Part shown: in pieces, positions 46,690-57,700 of the stretch
Layout: each line of letters starts with the position of its first letter
How positions within the stretch are numbered: position 1 is the first letter of the stretch
Assembly: GCA_037127315.1 (NCBI GenBank)
Contig: JBBBDQ010000330.1
Location: 5,077,501 to 5,141,500 of the forward strand
From: Ascarosepion bandense
Taxonomy: Eukaryota; Mollusca; Cephalopoda; Sepiida; Sepiidae
Length of the DNA: 64,000 bases
Direction of reading: 5' to 3'
Notes under the pieces: generated by a model
Seen by the model: the letters and a program-made list of their open reading frames with translations, nothing else
The model's database searches: none
Told to the model about the DNA's origin: nothing
Position numbers and translations under genes: made by a program

Positions 46690-47930
46690 ATTTACCATAC
46701 TTGTACACAAAAGACCAAACAAGTACTAAAAGACAGTAGTAGTTATTTGGGGGCAATGGCTGACCAATTAGTTTCAAGTAAATATAGACTATGAAGAATA
46801 TTACTAAAGAGAGGATTTGCTTCTTTGGTAATAATCAGGTATTCTCAAATTTTATTGAACAGATGTCTTTGAATCATTAAAAGTAAAGAATAAGAAATCA
46901 TGGACAGGGCATATGAAATAAGGGTGTAGGGAGTATTTTTTACCTGGACATGAGTGAATAAAAGAGGCCCAAGTGTCATAGATGAGTCAAAGAGTGTTGA
47001 TGAATTTCCTGTAATCTCAAAAAGATGAATGTATATATTGAAGTATCTTTATAATTTTAACCAAAGTACTAAAAACAGGCATTTTAAAACAAGGAAAATT
47101 ACCAACAATGAAGTAAGAAAAAAAATACATTACCATAAACATTACATAATAACAGAGGAGCATCTGAAACAATTTTTTAATGATTTAATTTTTCAACAAA
47201 ATTAATGCTTTTTCAAAAGTGTTTATTATTAAAATAAGGCCATTTTAGTAATAGAACCATAAGCAAATGGGTTGAAGTAGCTAATGTTAGTCTTAGAATA
47301 TGCTCTAACACCAATTTCATATGGCTTCAAAATTTCAAAGTTTTCTTAGGAACTTGCAGCACCTGAACTTCCAGCTGTATAGACTCATTGAGTTCTCCAG
47401 AATCTATTCTTGGCTTGCATTTTGGCAGTTGGATCCTTGAATCTGTTGTTGTTGGTTGCAAAGAGGGCCTCTTCTGCTCAAGCTACAGGACCCCAAAATC
47501 ATAGGTCCACCACTGAGCATAAAGTAGTAATACTGGAACACAATAAAAAAACAGCTAAACTGGTTCACCAGTCCTCTCTCATCAGAACTCAATCAGGGAC
47601 AAGTTATATTCACAGCAACTAAAATGAGCATCAAAGACCAAATGTTATATAATATATATAACAATTACAAGTTAAATAAATTTAAGCCATGGCTGGTAGG
47701 ATTTAATATAAATAGATTTAAACAGTTTCAAATGAAATTCAGAATTAGCCTTGCTGAATACTCAGTTGTAAGACTAGGCATATTTCTAGTTTTATAAAAA
47801 ATGTTTAGCTAAACCAGTTGTATTCAGATACCTATGCAAATTGTTCACCTTACTTTTGTTAATATTGGCTAGTACCTGCTTATTGATCCTTGCTTCTAAC
47901 CATTGACCTGTTCTACCTAGTTAGTCAGCA
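46690..47930. other. No recognised gene
   Basis: AT-rich; a 70-codon + frame at 47410-47622 has no recognised family. Confidence 0.5.
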
Positions 47931-47936
47931 TCAGAA

Positions 47937-48225
47937 TGTGCACTGTGGTGTAGTGGATACTGGCTTGGAATGGGAAATCTGAGAGAAGAGTTCGAATTCC
48001 AGTTGAATTCATTTATACAAAATACCCTTCAGAAAGGTATTAATCTATCAATCATTTTTCCCTCCTGCTATGGGTTAAGTAGCAAGACATATTTGGTTCT
48101 ATAGATTTGTTTGGCAAACCAGTTTACTGCAGAAAGTAATGGCAACCTACTGCAGGAAAATCTTTTGCCTAGTCTCTTTCAAGCTAAAACCTGTATCATG
48201 TATGGCACTTAACTGGGTGGGTCAG
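47937..48225 (+). mobile_element. SINE family A, full length, diverged
   Basis: gtgcactgtggtgtagtgga (box A), gagttcgaattccagttgaa (box B), then core and tail to atggcacttaactgggtgg. Confidence 0.88.
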
Positions 48226-48401
48226 TATCATACTGATATTTGAATTGATAAATTACTGAACTTATAATATGTGGAGGTAGAACATCTTTTTGTCTCGATT
48301 TCAACAGTGGTCAGGCAACAAAGACAATGGCAGACAAGTATTAATGCCTACAGAAACCTACCTAGCAAATCATATAGTTATATTAACAAACTACAGTATA
48401 T

Positions 48402-48714
48402 TCGGGGAAGTGCATTATGGTGCAGTGGATATCGGCTCGGAATGTGAAATCGAGGAGCCGAGTTCGAATTCTGCTTGAATTCATTGCATTCACTTATGCA
48501 CAAATACCCTTGGGAAAAGTATTAATCCGTCTCTTCCCTCCAGTTATGGGTTAAATACTAGGACAGATTGGGTTCTATAGCCTTGGTTGGCAACCAGTCT
48601 ACCGCAGAAAAGAATGGCAACCTATTACGGGATAATCCTGTGCATTCAGTCATGTCTCTTCTGAGACATGATCGCCCAGGCGTGTATCCCGTATGGCACT
48701 TAACTGACTGACTG
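48402..48714 (+). mobile_element. SINE family A, full length, with 9-bp TSD
   Basis: Starts tcggggaagtgcattatggt, with box A tggtgcagtggatatcgg, box B gagttcgaattctgc, core cccttgggaaaagtattaat, and a (CTGA)n tail. The exact duplication acagtatat (48393-48401 and 48715-48723) fixes both ends at about 313 bp. The best reference copy in the window. Confidence 0.95.
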
Positions 48715-48723
48715 ACAGTATAT

Positions 48724-49185
48724 GCAAAAAGATTGGACATCTAACATCCAAGCATTATGACTGACCCAAGACATAATTTAATGCATCAATACTTTATAGA
48801 AATTAAGATCTGTAATATTATGTAGTGCTGGAATATAAAAGAGAAGGCAGCTCAAAAGAAACTTTGTATCCACTAATAAATTTTCTCTCACAGGCCCTGA
48901 TCCCACATTATAAAAGTCACACACACTCAAACTTCTAAACAGAAGTATCAGTTAAAATTAAAACATATAACATCCATAGCCATTTTAACAATGCTTCTTC
49001 TTATTCTGAAAGGTTAATAAGTCATAAAAAATCAATCAATTTTTCTTCTTCATATAAATTCAGGTTGATTTTATAATTTGCATGAGTGAGCAGTATCAAC
49101 CAAGCACTTGATGCTTTTAAATACAAGTAAAAAAAATCTGGTTTCCTTGTTTTGTGACAAACATATATTTAACAATGAATAAAAG
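48724..49185. other. No recognised gene
   Basis: AT-rich, no signal. Confidence 0.5.
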
Positions 49186-49189
49186 AAAT

Positions 49190-49926
49190 TGTGGTAATAC
49201 CAAGCAAAAGCAAGGGACCAATGTTTGCTCTATACTGAGAAAAAGCAAATGAACAAAAGTTGTCTCTGCGCAGGTAGATCGGCACAGATGTTCTGGTTGA
49301 AAAATAAAAATTAATCAAATATTAAATTTTGATTTCGCGAGCCTATGCGAATTTTATTTACCAGCCAATGGGAAGCCCAGAATTAAATTCAAGTGTGAAA
49401 TCCCAAACGAGCTGCTTTTGATCCAAAAAGCAGATATAAAAAGCCAAGACAGAAAGCACCCAGCAGGCAGATCTCAGGAGAAGAGTGTAATCAATACCCA
49501 CTTGACTTAAGTCAAGTGGCTACTATGTTCGCCTCCCTGCACCTCTCCTTACCTTCTTCCCTATCTGAAATCTACTTACTGACCTAAGGAGCAACTACAT
49601 CAAAGACATTCCTTACTCACAACGCTCCCACATTCCTAAGCATTGATTCTCTTTCAGCATATTATTTGCCATGAACATTTTAACCTCCATTGGACCTATA
49701 TTCAAGTATTACTTTAATTGTAAAAATATTAATTGATATGTGTATATATAAAAATGTTATTTTTCTACTCAAATTGCTTTTCTTGATTTTATAATCATTT
49801 TATGACTCATAGTGGGCTATCTACCACAAGGCCAAATTCCGTTATCCTGCAACAATATACAACTACCTTTCATTAGGACAGAATCCCACTACAACTAGAA
49901 AAGGAATAGATAAGATATCCCCTATA
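49190..49926 (+). mobile_element. Solo LTR (family TGTGGT...CTATA), copy 3
   Basis: Starts TGTGGTAATACCAAGCAAAA and ends AGATATCCCCTATA. The 4-bp duplication AAAT (49186-49189 and 49927-49930) is exact. TATA-box candidate gatataaaaagcc at about 49433. 737 bp, more diverged in its first 80 bp than copy 2. Confidence 0.85.
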
Positions 49927-49930
49927 AAAT

Positions 49931-50925
49931 AACCCTTACAAAACCCTTTTATTGTTTTCACTCCTTTGAATTTTACATTTTCCCTTCTCAAATTATTTCT
50001 TATTATCTCACAATTTGTTTGTTTTTTCTTCAAAAGTATTTGAAAATTTTGACAATTAAATTCCTGTATATGTGGTGAATACAAAATAAAAGTAATTCTC
50101 TTTTCTTCACTGTTTGCAAATTTGCAATCCATTGTCAAATCTAATTTTGACCAATAGAAAAAAGTATTGACTCCATACTGAATAAAAGAACTCAAGGCAA
50201 ATTTCGCAAGCCTGTACGAATTGTTTTTTAACCAATAAAAGGGGAGCAATTTACAAAACTGAGAGAAATTAATAAGCCAGTATCAAAATGTTATTTGATT
50301 TAAATATCAAAAGAAAGATGAATCAGTCAAATAGGAGGAGAGATCAGCAGAGATCAGATAGGAGAAAGCTACAATGTAAAAGAGAAATTTAAAATTGCTG
50401 AACCGGGCATAACGTTTTGTTGATATAGATTCACTCTTCCTCACTTTCTTGCGTACTGTTCTTTTTTGTCTTTTTTTAGTCCTCACATTCTCGTCATCAA
50501 CAAAGAAAAAGAAGAAGACAACAATGACAACAATAAGACACTTCAACTGACTCCGAAAGTAATTGCCAATAAGTACATTTTTCCTCTGATCTTTTACTTT
50601 TTACTGTAAATTAGACACTTTTCCTTCCTTCTCACTTTCTCACTGTCCACATAAAGAAAGAAAGGAATAAAAACTTTAGGACTATCCGTTAATCTTTTTC
50701 TGCACACAAATTTCATTACAAATTAACTCTTCATGTATTAAACTCCTTACTACACTTTCTCTTGGAACATTTTCACAGTTTTATTTTTTTCATACAAACA
50801 AATTCATGTTATTCTGTTCTGCAAAAAAATTTCTATTATCTATACAAGCAGGGTATTTTTTATCTTTCCTACCATTTGATGATAATCTTAAATTGCAGGA
50901 AGTTCCATTATGTAATGAGATAAAC
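49931..50925. other. No recognised gene
   Basis: Frames on the minus strand (49863-50249, 50307-50546) are low-complexity or overlap the LTR end. The phrase gcaagcctgtacgaattg (50208) plus agccagtatcaaaatg hints at another diverged LTR fragment of the TGTGGT family, but I cannot define it. Confidence 0.45.
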
Positions 50926-50927
50926 AA

Positions 50928-50948
50928 TCTTCTTCTTCTTCTTCTTCT
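50928..50948. repeat. (CTT)n microsatellite
   Basis: Short ctt run at the 3' side of the LINE fragment, possibly its tail. Confidence 0.9.
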
Positions 50949-51722
50949 ATATGCCATGTCCCTTCAGGACGTAGGCGATCATGGTTCTCCATGTCTTCCT
51001 ATCCCTTGTGGCTCTTAGTATGTTTGCTCCTGTTACTCCTGGCAACCCCCGTTCCGTCATCCACCTGATCAGGCCCTGCAAATATGTTATCCACTGCCTT
51101 CCTCTGTCTGTCTTTCCTTCTATCTGGCCAGTCAGTATCAGGCTCTCCAAGCTCTCCTTCCTCATTGTGTGTCCCACGAACTTCAGTTGTCTCTTCCTGA
51201 TGCTCAGTATTAATTTCCTTTTTGTTGCCATTCTCTCCAACACCTCATCGTTGCTTGCATGCTCGGTCCACGATATCCGCAGCATCCTTCTGTAGAACCA
51301 CATTTCTGCTGCTTCCAGTTTTGTCCTCATTTTCAATGATATTGTCCAGCATTCACTGGCGTATTGAAGAACTGACATCACATAGCAATCCAGCACTCTT
51401 TTCTTTGTTTCTAGTGAAATTTTCCTGTGTGTTAGTACTTTACTCAGCTTCTGGAATGCGTCCTTTGCCACGCCAATTCACCTTTGGATCTCTGTGTCAC
51501 ACTTTCCATTTCCCGTTAGAACACTTCCTGGGTATTTAAATTTTTGGACTTGCTTGATTCTGGTGTCCCCCACCTGTATTTCGCATTTTGGGTTGAACCT
51601 TTTGCTGATGACCATGCATTCAGTTTTCTTGAAGTTTATTTGTAGTCCTTTTTTGTCACTCACCTTTGCTACCTTCCGTAGGAGGTCTTGTAGTTTCCTT
51701 TCTGTGTCTGCAATCAGCAACA
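50946..51722 (-). pseudogene. Non-LTR retrotransposon RT C-terminal region (LINE family 2), best copy
   Basis: From 51720 down: LIADTERKLQDLLRKVAKV, KGLQINFKKTECMVISKRF, KFKYPGSVLTGNGKCDTEIQ, one stop/frame change near 51478, then VLDCYVMSVLQYASECWTIS, RRMLRISWTEHASNDEVLER, RKRQLKFVGHTMRKESLESL and RDRKTWRTMIAYVLKGHGI to the end. This is the RT palm end, thumb and C-terminus of LINE-type ORF2. The upstream RT (including the catalytic box) and endonuclease are missing, as in 5'-truncated LINE copies. Few breaks, so relatively young. Confidence 0.9.
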
Positions 51723-51742
51723 GTGCTGATTGCAGACACGGA
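51706..51742. repeat. Short inverted repeat at the LINE/minisatellite junction
   Basis: gtgtctgcaatcagc and gctgattgcagacac are exact 15-bp reverse complements around a 6-7-nt loop (aacagt). The left arm is the truncated LINE 5' end on the minus strand. The right arm is an inverted copy of it. Confidence 0.9.
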
Positions 51743-51754
51743 GATAAACAATAC

Positions 51755-54700
51755 TATCCTGAAAAAGACAGATTTGTAATGCGATGAGTGCTGTACTGGA
51801 AAGGACAGATTTGTAATGTGATAAAGAGTGCTTCACTAGAAAGGACAGATTTATATTGCGATGAACAGTGCTGTAGTGGAAAGGACAGATTTGTAATGCA
51901 ATAAAGAGTGCTGTACTGGAAAGCACAGATTTGTAATGAGATGAAGAGTTATGTACTGGAAAAGACAGATGAGTAGTGCGACAAAGAGTGCTGTACTGGA
52001 AAGGACAGATTTGTAATGCAATAAAAGTGCTCTAGAAAGGACTGATTTTTATTCAGATGAGGACTTTAAAGAGTGCTGTACTAGAAAGGACCGGTTTGTA
52101 ATGAGATGAAGCGTCCTGTACTGGAAAAGGCAGATTTCCAATGCAATGAATAGTGCTGTACTGGAAAGGACAGTTTTGTAATGTAATGAAAAGTGCTGTA
52201 CTGGAAAGGAGCGATTTGTAATGCGATGAAGAGTGCTGCAATTGAAAGGACAGATTTTTAATGTGATGAAGAGTGCCGGAATCGAAAGGACATATTTGTA
52301 ATGCAATGAAGAGTGCTGTACTGGAAAGAACAGATTTGTAATGCAATGAAAGTGCTGCACTGGAAAGGACAGTTTTGTAATGCGATGAAGAGTGCTGCAA
52401 TTGAAAGGACAGATTTGTAATGCAATGAAGAATGCTGTACTGGAAAGGACAGTTTTGTAATGCGATGAAGAGTGCCGTACTGGAAAGAACAGATTTGTAA
52501 TGTGATGAAGAGTGCCGTACAGTAAAGGAGAGATTTGTAATCAGATGAAACGTGCTGTACTGGGAAGGACAGATTTGTAATGCAATGAAGACGTCTGTAC
52601 TGGAAAGGAAAGATTTGTAATGCGATGAACAGTGCTGCACTGGGAAGGAGAGATTTGTAATGGGATGAAGAGTGCTGTAATGGAAAAGACAGATTTGTAA
52701 TGCAATGAAGAGTGGTGTACTGGAAAGGACAAGTTTGTAATGTGATGAAGAGTGTACTTGAAAGGACAGATATGTACTCAGATGAAAAGTGCTGTACTGG
52801 AAAAGGCAGATTTCCAATGCAATGAAGAGTGCTGTACTGGAAAAGACAGTTTTGTAATGTAATGAAAAGTGCTGTACTGGAAAGGACAGATTTGTAATGC
52901 GATGAAGAGTGCTGTACTGGAAAAAAGAGATTTGTAATCAGATGAAGAGTTCTGTACTGGAAAGGACAGATTTGTAATGTGATGGAGAGTGCTGTACTTG
53001 AAAGGACAGATTTGTAATGCAATGAAAACTGCTGTACTGGAAAGGACAGATTTGTAATGCGATGAAAAGTGCTGTACTAGAAAGGACAGATTTGTAATGC
53101 GAAGAAGAGTGCTGTACCAGAAAGAACAGATTAGTAATGTTATGAAGAGTGCTGTACTGGAAAGGACAGATTTGTACTGCAATAAAGGGTGATGTACTGG
53201 AAAGGAAAGATATGTATTGTGATGAAGAGTGCTGTACTGGAAAGGACAGATTTGTAATGCAATGAAAATTGCTGTACTGGAAAGGTGCAATGTGTAATGC
53301 GATGATGAGTGCCGTATTGGAAAGGACAGATTTGTAATTAGATGAAAAGTGCTGTACTGGAAAGGATAGATTTGTAACGCAATGAAGAGTGCTGCAATGG
53401 GAAGGAGAGATCTGTAATGCAATGAAGACTTCTGTACTGGAAAGGAAAGACTTGTCATGTGATGAAGAGTGCTGTACTTGAAAGGAAAGATTTGTAATGA
53501 GATGAAGAGTGCTGCACTGGGAAGGACAGATTGTAATGCAATGAAGGGTGATGTACTGGAAAGGAAAGACATGAAATGCAATGAAGAGTGCTGTACTAAA
53601 AAGGACAGATTTGTAATGCAATGAAGAGTGCCGTACTGGAAAGGAGAGATTTGTAATCAGATGAAAATTGCTGTACTGGAAAGGACAGATTTGTAATGAG
53701 ATGAAGAGTGCTGTACTGGAAAAGACAGATTTGTAATGCAATGAAGAGTGGTGTACTCACAAGAACAGATTTGTAATGCGATGAAGAGTGCTGTACTGGA
53801 AAGGACAGATATGTAATCAGAGAAAAAGTGCTGTGCTAGAAAGAACAGATTAGTAATGTGATGAAGAGTGCTGTACTGGTAAGGACAGATTTGTAATGCA
53901 ATGACAGGTGATGTACTGTAAAGGAAAGATATGTAATGCGAGGAAGAGTGCTGTACTGGAAAGGACAGATTTGTAATGTGATAAAGACTGCTGAAATTGA
54001 AAGGACAGATTTGTAATGCAATGAAAAGTGCTGTATTGGAAAGGACAGATTTGTAATGCGATGAAGAGTGCCGTACTGGAAAGGACAGATTTGTAATCAG
54101 ATGAAAAGTGCTGTACTGGAAAGGACAGTTTTGTAAAGTGATGAAGAGTGCTGCACTGGGAAGGACAGATCTGTAATGCAATGAAGATTTTTTACTTGAA
54201 GGGAAAGATTTGTAATGTGATGAAGAGTGCTGCACTGAGTAGAACAGATTTGTAATGCAGTGAAGAAAGCTGTAATGGAAAGAACAGATTTGTAATGACA
54301 TGAAGAGTCCTGTACTGGAAAAGGCAGATTTGCAATGCAATGAAGAGTGCTGTTCTGGAAAGGACAGTTTTGTAATGCAATGAAGAGTGCTGCACTGGGA
54401 ATGACAGATTTGTAATGCAATGAAGAGTGCTGTACTGGAAAGGACAGTTTTGTAATGTAATGAGAAATGCTGTACTGGAAAGGACATATTTATAAGGAAA
54501 TGAAGAGTGCTATAATAGAAAGTACAGATTTGTAATCAGAAGATGAGTGCTGTTATGGAAAGGACAGATTTGTAAGTGATGAAGTGTGCTGTACTGGATA
54601 GTATGGATTTGTAATGAGACGAAGTGTATTGGAAATGACTGATTTGTAAGCAATAAAGAGTGCTGTACTAGAAAGAACTGATTTGTAAGCGATGAAGATT

Positions 54701-57700
54701 GCTGTACTGGAAAGGACAAATTTTTAATGAGATGAAAGTGCTGTATTGGATAGGATAGATTTGTAATGTGTAGAAGAGTAGTTTATTGGAAAAGACAGAT
54801 TTATAATGAAATGAAGAGTGGTGTACTGGAAAGGATAGATTTGTAAGCGATGAAAAGTCCTGGACTGGAAAGGACAGATTTGTAATGAGATGAACAGTGC
54901 TCCACTGGAAAGGACAGATGTGTCACAAGATGAAGACTTCTGTACTTGAAAATACATATTTGTAAGGGATGAAAAGTGCTGGAAAGCACAGATTTGTAAA
55001 CAATCAAGAGTGCCGTGGTGGAAAAGACAGATTTGTAAGCGATGAAGAGTGCTGTACTGGAAAAGACAGATTTGTAAGCCATGAAAAGTCCTGTACTGGA
55101 AAAGACAGATTTGTAATGAGATGAACAGTGCTCCACTGGAAAAAACAGATTTGTAATGAGATGAAGACTTCTGTACTGGAAAGTACAGATTTGTAATAAG
55201 ATGGAGAGTCCTGTACTGGAAAAGACAGATTTGTAATGAGATGAAGAGTGTTGTACTTGAAAGGACAAATTTGTAATTAGATGATGAGTGCTGTACTAAA
55301 AAGGACAGATTTCTAAGCGATGATGTGTGCTGTACTGGAAAGGACAAATTTGTAAGCAATGCAAAGTGCTGTACTGAATAGTACAGATTTGTAATGAGAT
55401 GAAGAGTGCTGTATTGGAAATGATTGATTTGTAAGTGATAAAGACTGCTGTACTAGAAAGAACTGATTTGTAAGCGATGAAGCTTGCTGTCCTGGAAAGG
55501 ACAGATTTGTAATGAGATGTACAGTGCTGTATTGGTAAGGATAGATTTGTAATGAGATGAAGAGTACTTTATTGGAAGGACAGATTTATAATGAAATGAA
55601 GAGTGGTGTACTGGAAAGGACAGATTTCAAATCAGATGATGAGTGCTGTTATGGAAAGGACAGATTTGTAAGTGATGAATTGTGCTGTACAGGAAAGGAC
55701 GGATTTGTAATGAGATGAAAAGTGCTGTACTGGAAAGGACAGACTTATAATGAGATGAAGACTTCTGTACTGGAAAGGGCAGATTTGTAAGCGATGTAGA
55801 GTGCCGTAGTGGAAAAGACATATTTGTAAGCGATGAAGAGAGCTGTACTGGAAAGGACAGATTTGTAATCGATGAAGAACGCTGTACTGGAACTGACATA
55901 TTTGTAAGCGATGAAAAGTCCTGTACTGGAAAGGACAGATTTGTAATGAGATGAACAGTGCTGCACTGGAAAGGACAGATTTGTAATGAGATGGAGAGTC
56001 CTGTACTGAAAAATACAAATTTTTAATGAGATGAAGAGTCCTGGACTGGAAAAGACAGATTTGTAAGCGATGAAAAGTGCTGTACTGGAAAGCACAGATT
56101 TGTAAGCGATGAAGAGTGCTGTACTGAACAGGACAGATTTGTAATGAGATGAAGAGTGCCGTACCGAAAAAGGACAGATTTGTAAGCGATGAAGTGTGCT
56201 ATACCAGATTGAAAAGATTTGTCATGAGATGTATAGTGCTGTATTAGAAATGACTGATTTGTAATGCGATGAAGAGTGCTGTACTGGAAAGGACAGATTT
56301 GTAAGCGATTAAGAGTGCTGTACCAAAAAAGACAGATTTGTAAGCAATGAAGTGTGCTATACCAGAAAGGACAGATTTGTAATGAGATGAAGAGTACTGC
56401 ACTGGAAAGGTCAGATTTATAACGTGATGAAGAGTGATGTACTGGAAAGGTCAGATTTGTAATGAGATGAACAGTGCTCCACTGGAAAGGACAGATTTGT
56501 AATGAGATGAAGACTTCTGTACTGTAAAGTACAAATTTCTAATGTGATGAAGAGTGCTGCACTAGAAAGGACAGATTTGTAATGCGATGACGAGTGCTGT
56601 ACTGGAAAGGAGAGATTTGTAATGAGATGACGAGTGCTATACTGGAAAGGACGGATTTGCAATGAGATGATGAGTGCTGTACGGGAAAGGATAGCTTTCT
56701 AATGTGATGAAGAGTGCTCTAGTATAAAGGACATATTTGTAAGCAATGACCAGCGCTGTGCAGGAAAAGACAGATTTTTAAGTGATGAAGAGTGCTGTAC
56801 TGGAAAGGACAGATTTGTAAGCAATGCAACGTGCTGTAATGGATAGTACAGAATTGTAATGAGATGATAAGTGCTGTATTGGAAAGAAGTGATTTGTAAG
56901 CGATGAAGATTGCTGTACTGGAAAGGTCAGATTTGTAATGAGATGAACAGTGCTCCACTGGAAAGGACAGATTTGTAATGAGATGAAGACTACTGTACTG
57001 GAAAGTACAAATTTCTAATGTGATGAAGAGTGCTGCAATAGAAAGGACAGATTTGTAATGCAATGAAGTGTGCTGTACTGGAAAGGAGAGCTTTGTAATG
57101 AGATGAAGAGTGCTGTACTGGAAAGGAGAGCTTTGTAATGAGATGAAGGGTGCTATACTGGAAAAGACTGATTTGTTTTGAGATGAAGAGTGCTGTCCCT
57201 GAAAGGACAGATTTGTAATGAGATGAAGAGTGCTGTACCGAAAAAGGACAGATTTGTAAGCAATGAAGTGTGCTATACCAGAAAGGACAGATTTGTAATG
57301 AGATGAAGAGTACTGCACTGGAAAGGTCAGATTTATAATGTGATGAAGAGTGATGTACTGGAAAGGTCAGATTTGTAATAAGATGAACAGTGCTCCACTG
57401 GAAAGGACAGATTTGTAATGAGATGAAGACTTCTGTACTGGAAAGTACAAATTTCTAATGTGATGAAGAGTGCTGCACTAGAAAGGACAGATTTGTAATG
57501 CGATGATGAGTGCTGTACTGGAAAGGAGAGATTTGTAATGAGATGACGAGTGCTATACTGGAAAGGACGGATTTGCAATGAGATGATGAGTGCTGTACGG
57601 GAAAGGATAGCTTTCTAATGTGATGAAGAGTGCTCTAGTATAAAGGACATATTTGTAAGCAATGACCAGCACTGTGCAGGAAAAGACAGATTTTTAAGTG

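Noticed and set aside
48402..48480. tRNA gene with boxes A and B
   Set aside because: The tRNA-like part is the head of a SINE with a 9-bp TSD and does not form a credible full tRNA cloverleaf end.
50307..50546. Short Lys/Arg-rich minus frame as a nuclear protein
   Set aside because: Low-complexity purine/pyrimidine composition only, with no domain or context.
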